Shown piece after piece: positions 7,039 to 13,761 of a DNA stretch of 13,761 bases. A program made the translations under genes and the position numbers. This DNA comes from Litorivivens sp047622145 (lineage in GTDB: Bacteria > Pseudomonadota > Gammaproteobacteria > Pseudomonadales > Spongiibacteraceae). The DNA lies in assembly GCA_047622145.1 (NCBI GenBank), contig JBLHMO010000086.1, positions 1-13,761 of the forward strand, given 5' to 3'. The notes beneath the pieces are model-generated. The model saw nothing but the letters and a program-made list of their open reading frames with translations. It ran no database searches and had not been told where the DNA came from. Numbering within the stretch: position 1 is the first letter of the stretch; every line of letters begins with the position of its first letter.

Positions 7039-7936
7039 AATTAATCGGATTGATCTCAACCTACTGGTTGCCTTTGACGCCATCTTCAGCGAAGCCGGTA
7101 TTACCAAGGCCGCCGACAAGCTGCACTTAAGCCAGCCCGCTGTGAGTCATGCCTTGGCGCGCTTACGGGAATTGTTCGACGATCCGCTGTTCCAGCGCGA
7201 TGGCCGCAAAATGGTACCCACACCTAAGGCCCGCGGCCTGATCGGCACTGTGCAGCGCACCCTACGCGATTTGCAGATCATGTTTAATGATATCGAACGC
7301 TTTGATCCAGCCAGCAGTGAAAAAACCTTTACGCTGGGTATGCGCGACCTGCTTGAAGCGGGCGTATTGCCCAAACTTGCCGCACACCTGACTGACAAGG
7401 CACCCCAGATCAACCTGTCCTCGGTTCGCCTCACTCGTCCTGACTTAGAAGCCGAGCTTGCGGCCGGTGCTCTGGATGTCGCCATCGATATACTGCAACC
7501 GGTATCGGATGTTATTCACGTGCGCAGCATCGCTCAAGATCGCATGGTGGTGGTTGCTCGGCGAGACCATCCGCACATCGGCAAACGGTGCACGCTGGAT
7601 CAGTATTTAGGTCAGGGCCATATTCAATTGAGTTCGCGACGCAGCGGCCAAAGCTTTGAAGACGTGGAACTCAGCAGGCTCGGCATTCATCGCCGCATTC
7701 GCCTGCGCTGCCAAAATGGCTACGCAGCCTTCCGCATTGTTAGCGAAAGTGATTTTCTGCTGACCATCGCAGAAAATTACGCGCGCAACCTAGCGCCGCA
7801 CTTTGATGTGCAAATTGTACCGCTACCGCTGGATACATCACCCTTTGATGCCTATCTATACTGGCACCGCAATGTCGACAACGACCCCGGCAATATGTGG
7901 TTGCGCCAGTGTATTGAAGAGACCTACGTACTATAG
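7034..7936 (+). CDS. LysR-family transcriptional regulator, divergent from the acyl-CoA operon
   Basis: A 300-residue LysR-type regulator of typical length. The winged helix-turn-helix is at about residues 5-63 (DLNLLVAFDAIF, then LHLSQPAVSHALARLRELFDDPLF), followed by the linker helix and a two-lobed effector domain of the NodD/nitroaromatic-sensor-like group (about 90-295). The start at 7034 is chosen because MQINRIDLNLL matches the usual N-terminus; the frame also has ATGs at 6992 and 7019, which would add 14 or 5 residues of unlikely sequence. The ribosome site is weak. The gene diverges from the five-gene operon and shares a short control region with a perfect inverted repeat. Family behaviour suggests it controls that operon, probably in response to a pathway acyl or acyl-CoA compound, and itself. 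Confidence 0.92.
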   Translation: MQINRIDLNLLVAFDAIFSEAGITKAADKLHLSQPAVSHALARLRELFDDPLFQRDGRKMVPTPKARGLIGTVQRTLRDLQIMFNDIERFDPASSEKTFTLGMRDLLEAGVLPKLAAHLTDKAPQINLSSVRLTRPDLEAELAAGALDVAIDILQPVSDVIHVRSIAQDRMVVVARRDHPHIGKRCTLDQYLGQGHIQLSSRRSGQSFEDVELSRLGIHRRIRLRCQNGYAAFRIVSESDFLLTIAENYARNLAPHFDVQIVPLPLDTSPFDAYLYWHRNVDNDPGNMWLRQCIEETYVL

Positions 7937-8040
7937 ACTGGGCTCGAGAGAATCAGCCAAATTGATCCATTGCCGAAAACACTGCGCTTATTCCAACCTC
8001 CGGATGTCGCAAACAATTTCTTGTGTATGGGAGAGAAACT

Positions 8041-8715
8041 GTGGAAAAACTGATGTACCTGCTGGACCGAGCTAATTCACCCGGCGCACTGCAGCAAAAC
8101 CTGAGTAGCGATATTATACCCGCGCTCCAAAAAACAGGAGCCAGCAATATTGTGCTAAACATGGCCGACTTGGATAAGGCCATCAGCGCCGCGGCACCCC
8201 AGCGTATTGCTGGTAACTGGCAAGACTTAGGCGCAGTAGTGTCTTTGTGGGTCGATTCAGTCGACGGCCATAAAGAGCTGGAAACAATCCTGAGCAAAAG
8301 TGGCTGCGAGCTAGCCGGCTATCTGGTCACGGAATCCGTTCCCCAAGCCTACGAACAAAACTGGAAGCCAAACGAGCGTAGGCCTGGCCTTACCCAATTT
8401 ACCGCCCACGGCAAACCCGAACACATTGGAGAGCGCGCCTTTTATCGAAACTGGGGGGAACACACCGAGCTTTCATTCAAGCTGCACCCACTTCGCTGGT
8501 CTTACGTGCGCAACGCGGTTGTGCGGTCACTGAGTGACAGCGCGCCGAGCTATCGCGCACTCGTGATGGAACATTTCAGAGAAGCGAACGATTTCACCGA
8601 CGAGTGTCGCTATTTCGGCGACCCCGCCACCGTTCAAAAAATGTACGAAGAACTGCCCGGGTTTTGCGATTTCGGCTCGATGATGACCGGCGCCATGAGC
8701 GAATACCAATATTGA
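8041..8715 (+). CDS. EthD-like dimeric alpha/beta-barrel protein
   Basis: A 224-residue protein resembling EthD-domain proteins of the dimeric alpha/beta-barrel fold, apparently with two ferredoxin-like halves. The first half runs from KLMYLLDRA to GYLVTESVP (about 3-102) and the second from RPGLTQFTAHG to the end. The second half holds the typical FYRNWGEHTELSFKLHPLRWSYVRN segment (about 134-158), similar to the W-x-x-x-H pattern of EthD. The start is taken as GTG at 8041 because GGGAG lies 8 bases ahead of it; an ATG at 8023 in the same frame lacks a good site. It follows the LysR gene by 104 bases on the same strand. EthD proteins assist or isomerise in breakdown pathways, but no catalytic function can be assigned here. 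A role alongside the neighbouring acyl-CoA operon is only suggested by position. Confidence 0.75.
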   Translation: MEKLMYLLDRANSPGALQQNLSSDIIPALQKTGASNIVLNMADLDKAISAAAPQRIAGNWQDLGAVVSLWVDSVDGHKELETILSKSGCELAGYLVTESVPQAYEQNWKPNERRPGLTQFTAHGKPEHIGERAFYRNWGEHTELSFKLHPLRWSYVRNAVVRSLSDSAPSYRALVMEHFREANDFTDECRYFGDPATVQKMYEELPGFCDFGSMMTGAMSEYQY

Positions 8716-8735
8716 ACTGTGCATGACTGAGAATG

Positions 8736-10427
8736 TTAATGCCGGCGACGACGTTCGCAGGCCAGCACCAAGGCCCAGAACTCGGAAAAGTCATTCACGA
8801 CGACGTCGGGCTTGTGGGGGTGCCCCTCGCTGCCCGGAAATATTTTTTGCAACCAGGGTAAATCCCACTGCGCACCATTAAAAAACACCGCCGTCATACC
8901 CGCACGCTTCGCGGCGTTAATATCGGTGGTGCTATCACCCACATACCAAATGCGCCGTCCAGCCTGCTCGCCCAGATTGTCGGCGGCCCGCACGAGTTGA
9001 TCAGGATGGGGTTTGCGCAAGGGCGTATCGTCACCGCACACGGCGGTATCGAACAAGTCAGCCCAGCCGGTGCCTTCCACCGCCGCCAATTCGACCTCAA
9101 AAAACTCGCGATCCCGATTGGTGATGACACCAACTTTCAGCGGCAACTTGCGCAGGCCTTCTAGCATGGCGCGCACGCGCGGTTCAAAAGGCGCCACCTC
9201 GCCATAATGATTACGATAGTGCTTATTGAAGGTTTTGTGGGCCTGTTGTTTGGCGGCTTCATCGGCGCCAAACAACACTTCGAAAATATCGGTGCGCGAA
9301 ATTTTTCGGTCGGCCCGCACCTTGGGATGCAGGCGACTATAATTCTGTACGTACTCGACCAGTTTGCCGTCTTCCGGCGAGCGGCTGTACTCGGGTTTCA
9401 CCAGCCATTTCAGCAAACCCAAATCCGCCAGCTCGGGCAGCATATCGTCTACCGCGTGATACATCGCATCAAGCGTATCGACCAGGGTCGCGTGCCAGTC
9501 GAACAGAATCACCGCGGGCGTGGTGAGTTCGGCAACGGCCGGGTGCCAGTCCGGCTCTATCCGCGGCTCCGGTGCAACCGGGCCGTCAAAAAATCGCGGT
9601 CGCTCACGACTTAGCGCCACTGAATTGGCTTGCTGCCTAAGCAGGTCAAACAATTCATCCAAGCTATTGATGACAGCCTTAGGCTGAAAAGAGCCCAGCG
9701 CCAACTTCAATTTCGCAGCTTCCCAAAAGCCGCCGTTGTAAAACAAGCCGGCAATACCCGCGTTGTGCGCGGTTTGCATATCGACCAGACTGTCAGCCAC
9801 GTACCACACGTCTTCTGCGGCCCCAGCGCCGGGGGAATAGCCTACATCTGCCATTGCCCGCCGCAGCATCTCGGGGTCGGGCTTGTAATCACTCACATCA
9901 TCGGCGCACACCGTGGTCGCAAACAGGCGGGCCCAGCGTCCACCATCGACGGTTGCCAATTCGTAGTCGAAAAACTCACGGCTGCGATTAGTGGCAACAC
10001 CCAAACGAACACCCAAATTTTTGAGCGCACTCAGGTATTCGAATACGCCGTCCTGAAAAGGCTTCACCTTACCAAAATGATTGCGATAGCAGCGGTTATA
10101 GGCTTCGTGCGCAATGCGCTTGGCTTTACGATTTTTTCCAAATACGGCGTTGAATATTTCCGTGCGCGATACTCTGCGCTCGGCCAGTATCCGAGGGTGC
10201 AAACGACGAAATATACGAATATAGCGCACCAGTCTTGCGTCATCCTCGTTGGCGCACTCCGACTCCGGCAGCAATTCACCTACCAGAGCAAGATCCTCCA
10301 GCAGCGGCAACATATCGCCCATAGCGTCGAACATCGCATCCGTGGTGTCTACCAGTGTGCCATGCCAATCGAACAGAATAAGTTTCGGTAGTCGCGGCGT
10401 TGTCTTGGCCTTTCTGATGGCTCTCAT
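8736..10427 (-). CDS. Double HAD-family hydrolase with Asp-Trp-His motif I in both domains
   Basis: A 563-residue fusion of two HAD phosphatase-like domains, about twice the usual length. Domain 1 has motif I LILFDWHGTLVDT (nucleophile Asp20), motif II Thr146 (ATNR), motif III Lys182 (KPDP) and motif IV VADSLVD (Asp212, Asp216). Domain 2 repeats this 290 residues later: Asp310 (ILFDWHATLVDT), Thr436 (ITNR), Lys472 (KPHP) and VGDSTTD (Asp498, Asp502). In both, the second Asp of the normal DxD motif, the usual general acid/base, is His (22 and 312). Cap-domain segments also match (RLHP..R, SRTEIF/SRTDIF, YRNH). A phosphoglycolate-phosphatase-like or phosphonatase-like role is possible, but the substrate is unknown. 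The ATG follows AGGA. The stop lies 20 bases from the convergent EthD-like gene, and the start diverges from the HMG-CoA reductase gene. Confidence 0.88.
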   Translation of the reverse strand: MRAIRKAKTTPRLPKLILFDWHGTLVDTTDAMFDAMGDMLPLLEDLALVGELLPESECANEDDARLVRYIRIFRRLHPRILAERRVSRTEIFNAVFGKNRKAKRIAHEAYNRCYRNHFGKVKPFQDGVFEYLSALKNLGVRLGVATNRSREFFDYELATVDGGRWARLFATTVCADDVSDYKPDPEMLRRAMADVGYSPGAGAAEDVWYVADSLVDMQTAHNAGIAGLFYNGGFWEAAKLKLALGSFQPKAVINSLDELFDLLRQQANSVALSRERPRFFDGPVAPEPRIEPDWHPAVAELTTPAVILFDWHATLVDTLDAMYHAVDDMLPELADLGLLKWLVKPEYSRSPEDGKLVEYVQNYSRLHPKVRADRKISRTDIFEVLFGADEAAKQQAHKTFNKHYRNHYGEVAPFEPRVRAMLEGLRKLPLKVGVITNRDREFFEVELAAVEGTGWADLFDTAVCGDDTPLRKPHPDQLVRAADNLGEQAGRRIWYVGDSTTDINAAKRAGMTAVFFNGAQWDLPWLQKIFPGSEGHPHKPDVVVNDFSEFWALVLACERRRRH

Positions 10428-10571
10428 AGTGTCTTCATCCTGATTGCGCGCATCGCAATAGTAACTATACGCTGAATTTGTAGGTCAACGTCGCCGCAGC
10501 CAAGCAGAAATACTCCACTCATAACAGGGGCCGCATCTAGCTTGCGTGTCAGCCCAATATTTGCATTGTGC

Positions 10572-10600
10572 TTGATGCCTAAGAACATTGGCGTTACAAA
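10572..10600 (+). promoter_or_regulatory. Possible sigma-70 promoter for the HMG-CoA reductase gene
   Basis: TTGATG (10572-10577) and TACAAA (10595-10600) are 17 bases apart, each matching the sigma-70 consensus at four of six positions. Transcription would begin near 10607, which leaves a workable leader for the start at 10638 but very little for the in-frame ATG at 10620. No other clear element was seen in this divergent gap (10428-10637). Confidence 0.35.
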
Positions 10601-10637
10601 GTAGGGCCTGACAAAGAAAATGACCACGAGAGAGTGT

Positions 10638-11816
10638 ATGAGCGACGACCGAAAAATACCCAGACTGAAAGATAATAACTATTCTGAAGAGGCCGCACAC
10701 CAGCGCCGGGAATTTTTAACACGTAAAACCGGTGCCTCGCTTGAACATACCAGCCACTACTCTATTACCCCCGAATCAGTGAAAGGTAATACCGAAAACT
10801 TTATTGGCGTCGTGCAGATGCCGGTCGGTGTTGCAGGCCCCTATCTTATCAATGGCGAGCACGCTCAGGGTGAATTCTATATACCAATGGCCACTACCGA
10901 GGGCACTCTGGTTGCTTCCTACTCGCGCGGCATGCGCGTGGTGTCGGAATCCGGTGGCGTAGCGGTTACTGTTGTCGACGAATTTATGCAGCGCGCACCG
11001 CTGTTTGAATTTGCCACTGCCCGCGAAGCCATCGCCTTTTCGCGTTGGCTGGAGACGGAATACGAGGCGATTAAAGACGTTGCCGAAAGTAGCAGCTCCA
11101 TCGCCAAACTTCAGCATATTCAAAAGTGGGTCATTGCCAACAAACTGTTTACCCGCTTCAACTACACCACTGGCGACGCCGCCGGCCAGAACATGACGGG
11201 CAAAGCGACCCATATCGCCTGCCAGTGGATTCTCAAAAACTACGACGGTGCTTTTACCAATTTCTCGCTGACCTCCGGCATCGAGACCGACAAAAAACAT
11301 TCGCATATGAACCTGCTGCATCCGCGCGGCAAACGCGTTGTGGCTGAAGCGGTCATTAAAAAAGACATTCTTAAAACGCTGATGCGCGCTGACCCCGCCA
11401 AAATGGTCAAACTGCGCCAGCGCATCATACTTGGCAGCCTTTTGGCGGGCTCTGCCTATAATGGCCCCCATTCGGCTAACGGTATTGCCTCCATGTTTAT
11501 TGCAACCGGCCAAGACGAGGCCAATGTGGTGGAGTCGCACACCGGCATCGCCTTTATGGAACTCACTGACGACGGCGACCTGTACTACTCGGTTACTCTG
11601 CCGTCCATCATCTGCGCAAGCTATGGCGGCGGCACCGGCCTGCCAACCCAGCGAGAATGCCTGGAAATGATGGACTGCTACGGACGGGGCAAGGCCAAAA
11701 AGCTGGCAGAAATTGTGGCCGCAACGGTATTAGCCGGAGATTTGTCACTGGCAGCAGCCGTCGTGGCTGATGAATGGGTATCGAGTCATGATGAGCTGGG
11801 TAGAAACCGGCCGTGA
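10638..11816 (+). CDS. Class I hydroxymethylglutaryl-CoA reductase
   Basis: The product reduces HMG-CoA to mevalonate in two NAD(P)H-dependent steps (or runs in reverse), in the cytosol. The 392 residues contain ENFIGVVQMPVG (53-64), ATTEGTLVAS (85-94, catalytic Glu88), TGDAAGQNM (178-186), TDKK (217-220, catalytic Lys), GQDEANVVES (291-300, catalytic Asp293), GGGTGLPTQ (330-338) and a C-terminal SSH (His384). The TDKK form and the C-terminal SH motif mark class I, although no membrane domain is present. All four catalytic residues are there, so it should be active. The start at 10638 follows GAGAGAG and opens MSDDRKIPRL; an ATG at 10620 is possible. No other mevalonate-pathway gene is in the window, and most gammaproteobacteria make isoprenoids by the MEP route, so its role may be specialised or catabolic. 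Confidence 0.93.
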   Translation: MSDDRKIPRLKDNNYSEEAAHQRREFLTRKTGASLEHTSHYSITPESVKGNTENFIGVVQMPVGVAGPYLINGEHAQGEFYIPMATTEGTLVASYSRGMRVVSESGGVAVTVVDEFMQRAPLFEFATAREAIAFSRWLETEYEAIKDVAESSSSIAKLQHIQKWVIANKLFTRFNYTTGDAAGQNMTGKATHIACQWILKNYDGAFTNFSLTSGIETDKKHSHMNLLHPRGKRVVAEAVIKKDILKTLMRADPAKMVKLRQRIILGSLLAGSAYNGPHSANGIASMFIATGQDEANVVESHTGIAFMELTDDGDLYYSVTLPSIICASYGGGTGLPTQRECLEMMDCYGRGKAKKLAEIVAATVLAGDLSLAAAVVADEWVSSHDELGRNRP

Positions 11817-11847
11817 GTACGACACAGCGAATCGAAGTCACTCGTAG

Positions 11848-11910
11848 GCCTGAATAGACCCTGCGCTTCAGGCATCGCCGCGCCCGAAAAGACCTAACGC
11901 CTATTCGGGC
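11848..11910. terminator. Two similar hairpins between convergent genes
   Basis: GCCTGAA (11848-11854) pairs perfectly with TTCAGGC (11867-11873), and GCCCGAA (11882-11888) pairs perfectly with TTCGGGC (11904-11910). The arms of the two hairpins differ by one base pair. They fill the gap between the stop codons of the HMG-CoA reductase gene and the convergent DCC gene. Neither has a T-run, so they may act as a bidirectional barrier or an mRNA 3'-end stabiliser and not as a classical intrinsic terminator. Confidence 0.45.
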
Positions 11911-11930
11911 CTATCGCGTAACGGAAAACT

Positions 11931-12383
11931 CTACTCGGAACGCAAAAATCTCTTATTATGGTCTTTATCCGGCACAAGGCAGACATCGTATTTGCCAAAT
12001 AAGGCGTAGCGGTTCCGGGCGATGCGGTCATACATCCAGTCACGCACAAACCACGGCACCAACCAGCCGATACCAAGCGCCTGCCAGGGAAAAGGCAGGC
12101 GCCATAACACCCTGAACAATGCTGTAGTCTTCGTATACAGCGTATTGCCCTCAATCAACACCATGGTTTCGTAATCGTCAGTCGGCAGGCCGTACCATTC
12201 CAGAAGAGCCTGTCCCTCGGCAGACTGAACAGTCGCCAACTTAAACCGATGCTTGCGATCAACACGGATAATAAATCGAGTCCATGCCGAACACAGCTTG
12301 CACACACCATCGAACAGAATGACCCTATCGCCAGAGTCTATGATCGGCGGCGCGGCACGCTTGTCGAGATCAAAGGCATTCAT
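11931..12383 (-). CDS. DCC-family (DUF393) thiol-disulfide oxidoreductase-like protein
   Basis: A 150-residue protein of the DCC family, named after its Asp-x-x-Cys-x-x-Cys motif, seen here as VILFDGVCKLC (21-31; Asp25, Cys28, Cys31). The motif resembles the thioredoxin CxxC redox centre, and the fold is predicted to be thioredoxin-like. The substrate and partner of these proteins are not established. Further family marks are TKTTALFRVLWRL (84-96) and the C-terminal RIARNRYALFGK. The start at 12383 is chosen because its ATG overlaps the stop of the DUF4112 gene as ATGA and GGAG lies just upstream, although the frame is open for ten more codons. It is the last gene of a translationally coupled three-gene operon. 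Confidence 0.88.
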   Translation of the reverse strand: MNAFDLDKRAAPPIIDSGDRVILFDGVCKLCSAWTRFIIRVDRKHRFKLATVQSAEGQALLEWYGLPTDDYETMVLIEGNTLYTKTTALFRVLWRLPFPWQALGIGWLVPWFVRDWMYDRIARNRYALFGKYDVCLVPDKDHNKRFLRSE

Positions 12384-12754
12384 TTCTCCGGCACTCGCTC
12401 GCGCTGTACCCACTCCTCAAGCAAAGCAACATTGCGAATGTTTTTGCGAAAGGCCACATCAGCAATATCACCAACAATGGGCACGCTGCCCAACAGAAAA
12501 TCAAGGCCGATGTGGCTCAGCATTTTAATCTGCAAAGCCTTTGGGGCTGAAAGTTTTCGCGCCTGCCAGACAATAGCCAAGCCCAGCAGCGCGCTGACAA
12601 AGTCGCCGGCCACCGGCAACAAGCCGACGATTGAATCCAAACCCACGCGCCAGCGCGTGAAGGGTATGACCCAAGCACCATCGAGCAAGGTGGCCCACTG
12701 CTGACAGCGGCGCAGCCGCACTTGAACTTCGGATTCCGCTTCGGCTTCGGTCAT
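12380..12754 (-). CDS. DUF4112 small membrane-associated protein
   Basis: A 124-residue protein matching the DUF4112 family, whose function is unknown. A short internal repeat is visible: GLDSIVGLLPVAGDFVSALL (38-57) and GLDFLLGSVPIVGDIADVAF (83-102), each with the Gly-x-x-Pro-x-x-Gly-Asp turn within a hydrophobic stretch that probably inserts in or lies on the membrane. The N-terminal FTRWRVGLD (32-40) and C-terminal FRKNIRNVALLEEW (102-115) are typical of the family. Its ATG overlaps the stop of the Pmp3-like gene (ATGA at 12751-12754) and its own stop overlaps the DCC start (ATGA at 12380-12383), so the three proteins are likely made in step. Confidence 0.85.
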   Translation of the reverse strand: MTEAEAESEVQVRLRRCQQWATLLDGAWVIPFTRWRVGLDSIVGLLPVAGDFVSALLGLAIVWQARKLSAPKALQIKMLSHIGLDFLLGSVPIVGDIADVAFRKNIRNVALLEEWVQRERVPEK

Positions 12755-12909
12755 TTTTTGGCAATGATGTAGACGGCGTGAATAATACCCGGCAAATAGC
12801 CCGGCAAGGTAAGCACAATATTAATCCAGAAGTGCTTACCGATACCCACCTGCAAAAACACTCCTAATGGCGGCAACAAAACAGCAAAAAGAATGCGAAT
12901 CAAATCCAT
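12751..12909 (-). CDS. Pmp3/YqaE-family (UPF0057) small membrane protein
   Basis: A 52-residue protein of exactly the usual length for the Pmp3/YqaE family, with two membrane helices (about 4-21 and 29-50) joined by VGIGKHFWINIVL. The family marks are PPLGVFLQVG (13-22) and LTLPGYLPGIIHAVYII (33-49). Pmp3 affects membrane potential and salt tolerance in yeast, and bacterial members are often stress-induced; the role here is inferred from this. The start at 12909 gives the normal family length and has GGGA 6 bases ahead; upstream Met codons in the frame (12921, 13035) would add unlike sequence. It is the first gene of the three-gene operon, and its TGA overlaps the next ATG. Confidence 0.9.
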   Translation of the reverse strand: MDLIRILFAVLLPPLGVFLQVGIGKHFWINIVLTLPGYLPGIIHAVYIIAKK

Positions 12910-13121
12910 AAGAAATCCCATCGAAGGAGAAACAATCAATCTCGCAAAGTAGCACAGCTTGGGGTACAGGACGCTGCTAAACTCACATTTCAGGAAAAGC
13001 GACTCTAGAACAGTAGCTTGGGCTGCCCAATTCACCCAAGTAGCGCCCCCTGTTCGTTTTCAAGCGAGTCTATTTCAACCCCTGCATAAAAGGTATACGG
13101 GCTAACTCGCCGGTAAACTAC

Positions 13122-13142
13122 AAAAAACCGTAGCTACACAGT
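13122..13142 (-). terminator. Likely intrinsic terminator of the DUF2834 gene
   Basis: On the minus strand, ACTGTG and TACGGT form a six-pair stem (two G-U pairs) around a TAGC tetraloop, followed directly by a run of T. It begins 15 bases after the stop codon at 13158. The stem is weak but the placement and T-run are typical. Confidence 0.5.
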
Positions 13143-13157
13143 CATGAAACTCGAACG

Positions 13158-13598
13158 CTATATAAGTACGATACTCGCCGCCAGGCTGATGCCAAATAGC
13201 AGCAACAAAGCCACAACATCCACGGCCTTTAAGAAATAGCCGTCGCCCTGAGGACCATTTTCCTCCAGCTTCAAGGTACGAGCCGCCATAAACAGGGGGA
13301 AGGCCACGCTAATAGCAACAACTACACCACCGACAACATAAGCATACAAAAAGCGGATTTTTAAACGCCGCCCCTCAAGTAATATCGATAGATTGCAGGC
13401 AAATGCGAGAATCATCAAATCGGCCACCAAAAAACGTCCAGCTGCATGGGAGTTGAGCAAAGCATCTTTCCAGAAAAGAATATTGGCTTCAACAAGGCCT
13501 TCGCCTAGGCATTCAGGAATGTGCCACCACGTGAAAACAAGCGCGACAATAGCCATCAACACGTATGTTATGGAAAGAACCTTTGGTTTTATCTGCAT
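13158..13598 (-). CDS. DUF2834-like four-helix membrane protein
   Basis: A 146-residue integral membrane protein with four predicted helices at about residues 7-25, 53-74, 83-106 and 124-146. The pattern WWHIPECLG after helix 1, RFLVADLMILAFACNLSILLEGRRL (55-79) in helix 2 and its loop, and AFPLFMAARTL (99-109) at the end of helix 3 resembles DUF2834 proteins, whose function is unknown. Conserved charged or polar positions in the membrane part are Asp60 in helix 2 and Glu75 plus Arg77-Arg78 in the loop after it. The ATG follows AGGTAG. The gene stands alone: its likely terminator lies just downstream, and 249 bases separate it from the Pmp3-like operon. The 163 bases upstream to the window end hold no gene that I can see. 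Confidence 0.75.
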   Translation of the reverse strand: MQIKPKVLSITYVLMAIVALVFTWWHIPECLGEGLVEANILFWKDALLNSHAAGRFLVADLMILAFACNLSILLEGRRLKIRFLYAYVVGGVVVAISVAFPLFMAARTLKLEENGPQGDGYFLKAVDVVALLLLFGISLAASIVLI

Positions 13599-13761
13599 AG
13601 TTTTTAGCTACCTGTTGTTTTGTTATTGGTAAATAATCTAGAAATGATCCGTATAGAGATCGCGGTCGTATAGTTTTGTCAGTAGAGCCACGTGCTAGCC
13701 ATTCAGTAAAAAGTGAACATAGATACTGAAAAAAATATCCCAGCGCAATTGCCGGCGTCCA

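Noticed and set aside
9630..10391. A 253-codon open frame on the plus strand opposite the first HAD domain
   Set aside because: It is fully antisense to a gene with clear HAD motifs, shows no recognisable domain, and arises from codon bias of the opposite strand.
8736..10427. Two separate HAD genes joined by a lost stop codon or recent duplication
   Set aside because: The frame runs through a linker of about 40 residues without a leftover start or ribosome site, and the two halves have diverged too far for a recent event.
10776..11540. A 254-codon open frame on the minus strand inside the HMG-CoA reductase gene
   Set aside because: The plus strand encodes a full set of HMG-CoA reductase motifs; the antisense product has no recognisable features.
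12910..13157. A gene or small RNA in the gap upstream of the Pmp3-like gene
   Set aside because: Only an upstream extension of the Pmp3 frame and a short hairpin (TTGGGC/GCCCAA at 13018-13030) were seen; neither supports a gene.

Overview
The window reads as chromosomal DNA of a marine-type gammaproteobacterium. The gene families point to the Cellvibrionales/Spongiibacteraceae neighbourhood, but this is inferred from gene content and protein style and not from a marker gene. Base composition is moderate, genes are dense, and Shine-Dalgarno sequences are ordinary. No tRNA, rRNA, CRISPR array, transposase or phage gene was seen.

Left edge (1-1065, minus): a broken mgtE magnesium-transporter gene. 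It carries an in-frame TAA near its start, an in-frame TAG where the family has a conserved Trp just before the membrane domain, and a probable frameshift near the N-terminus. The rest of the membrane domain lies beyond base 1. Next comes an unrecognised exported protein (1221-1850, minus).

Centre (1965-8715): the main functional block. Five tightly packed minus-strand genes, read from 6899 down to 1965, encode a short-chain dehydrogenase, a second short-chain dehydrogenase, a zinc-free NADPH:quinone-oxidoreductase-like enzyme, an aminoglycoside-phosphotransferase-fold kinase and an acyl-CoA dehydrogenase. The last two strongly resemble the two halves of the fused eukaryotic protein ACAD11 and match the logic of LvaA/LvaC in Pseudomonas putida levulinate catabolism. 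In that chemistry a 4-hydroxyacyl-CoA is phosphorylated on its hydroxyl and the phosphate is then eliminated, leading into beta-oxidation. A divergent LysR regulator (7034-7936) faces the operon across a short region with a perfect inverted repeat and a recurring 8-mer. An EthD-like dimeric-barrel protein follows the regulator.

Right half (8736-13598): a 563-residue protein made of two HAD domains in tandem, both with the unusual motif Asp-Trp-His in place of Asp-x-Asp (minus). Divergent from it is a class I HMG-CoA reductase (plus) with all catalytic residues but no other mevalonate-pathway gene nearby. Two related hairpins separate it from a convergent three-gene minus-strand operon of small proteins (Pmp3/YqaE, DUF4112, DCC thiol-disulfide family), each pair joined by an ATGA start/stop overlap. 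A four-helix membrane protein of DUF2834 type with its own likely terminator closes the window.
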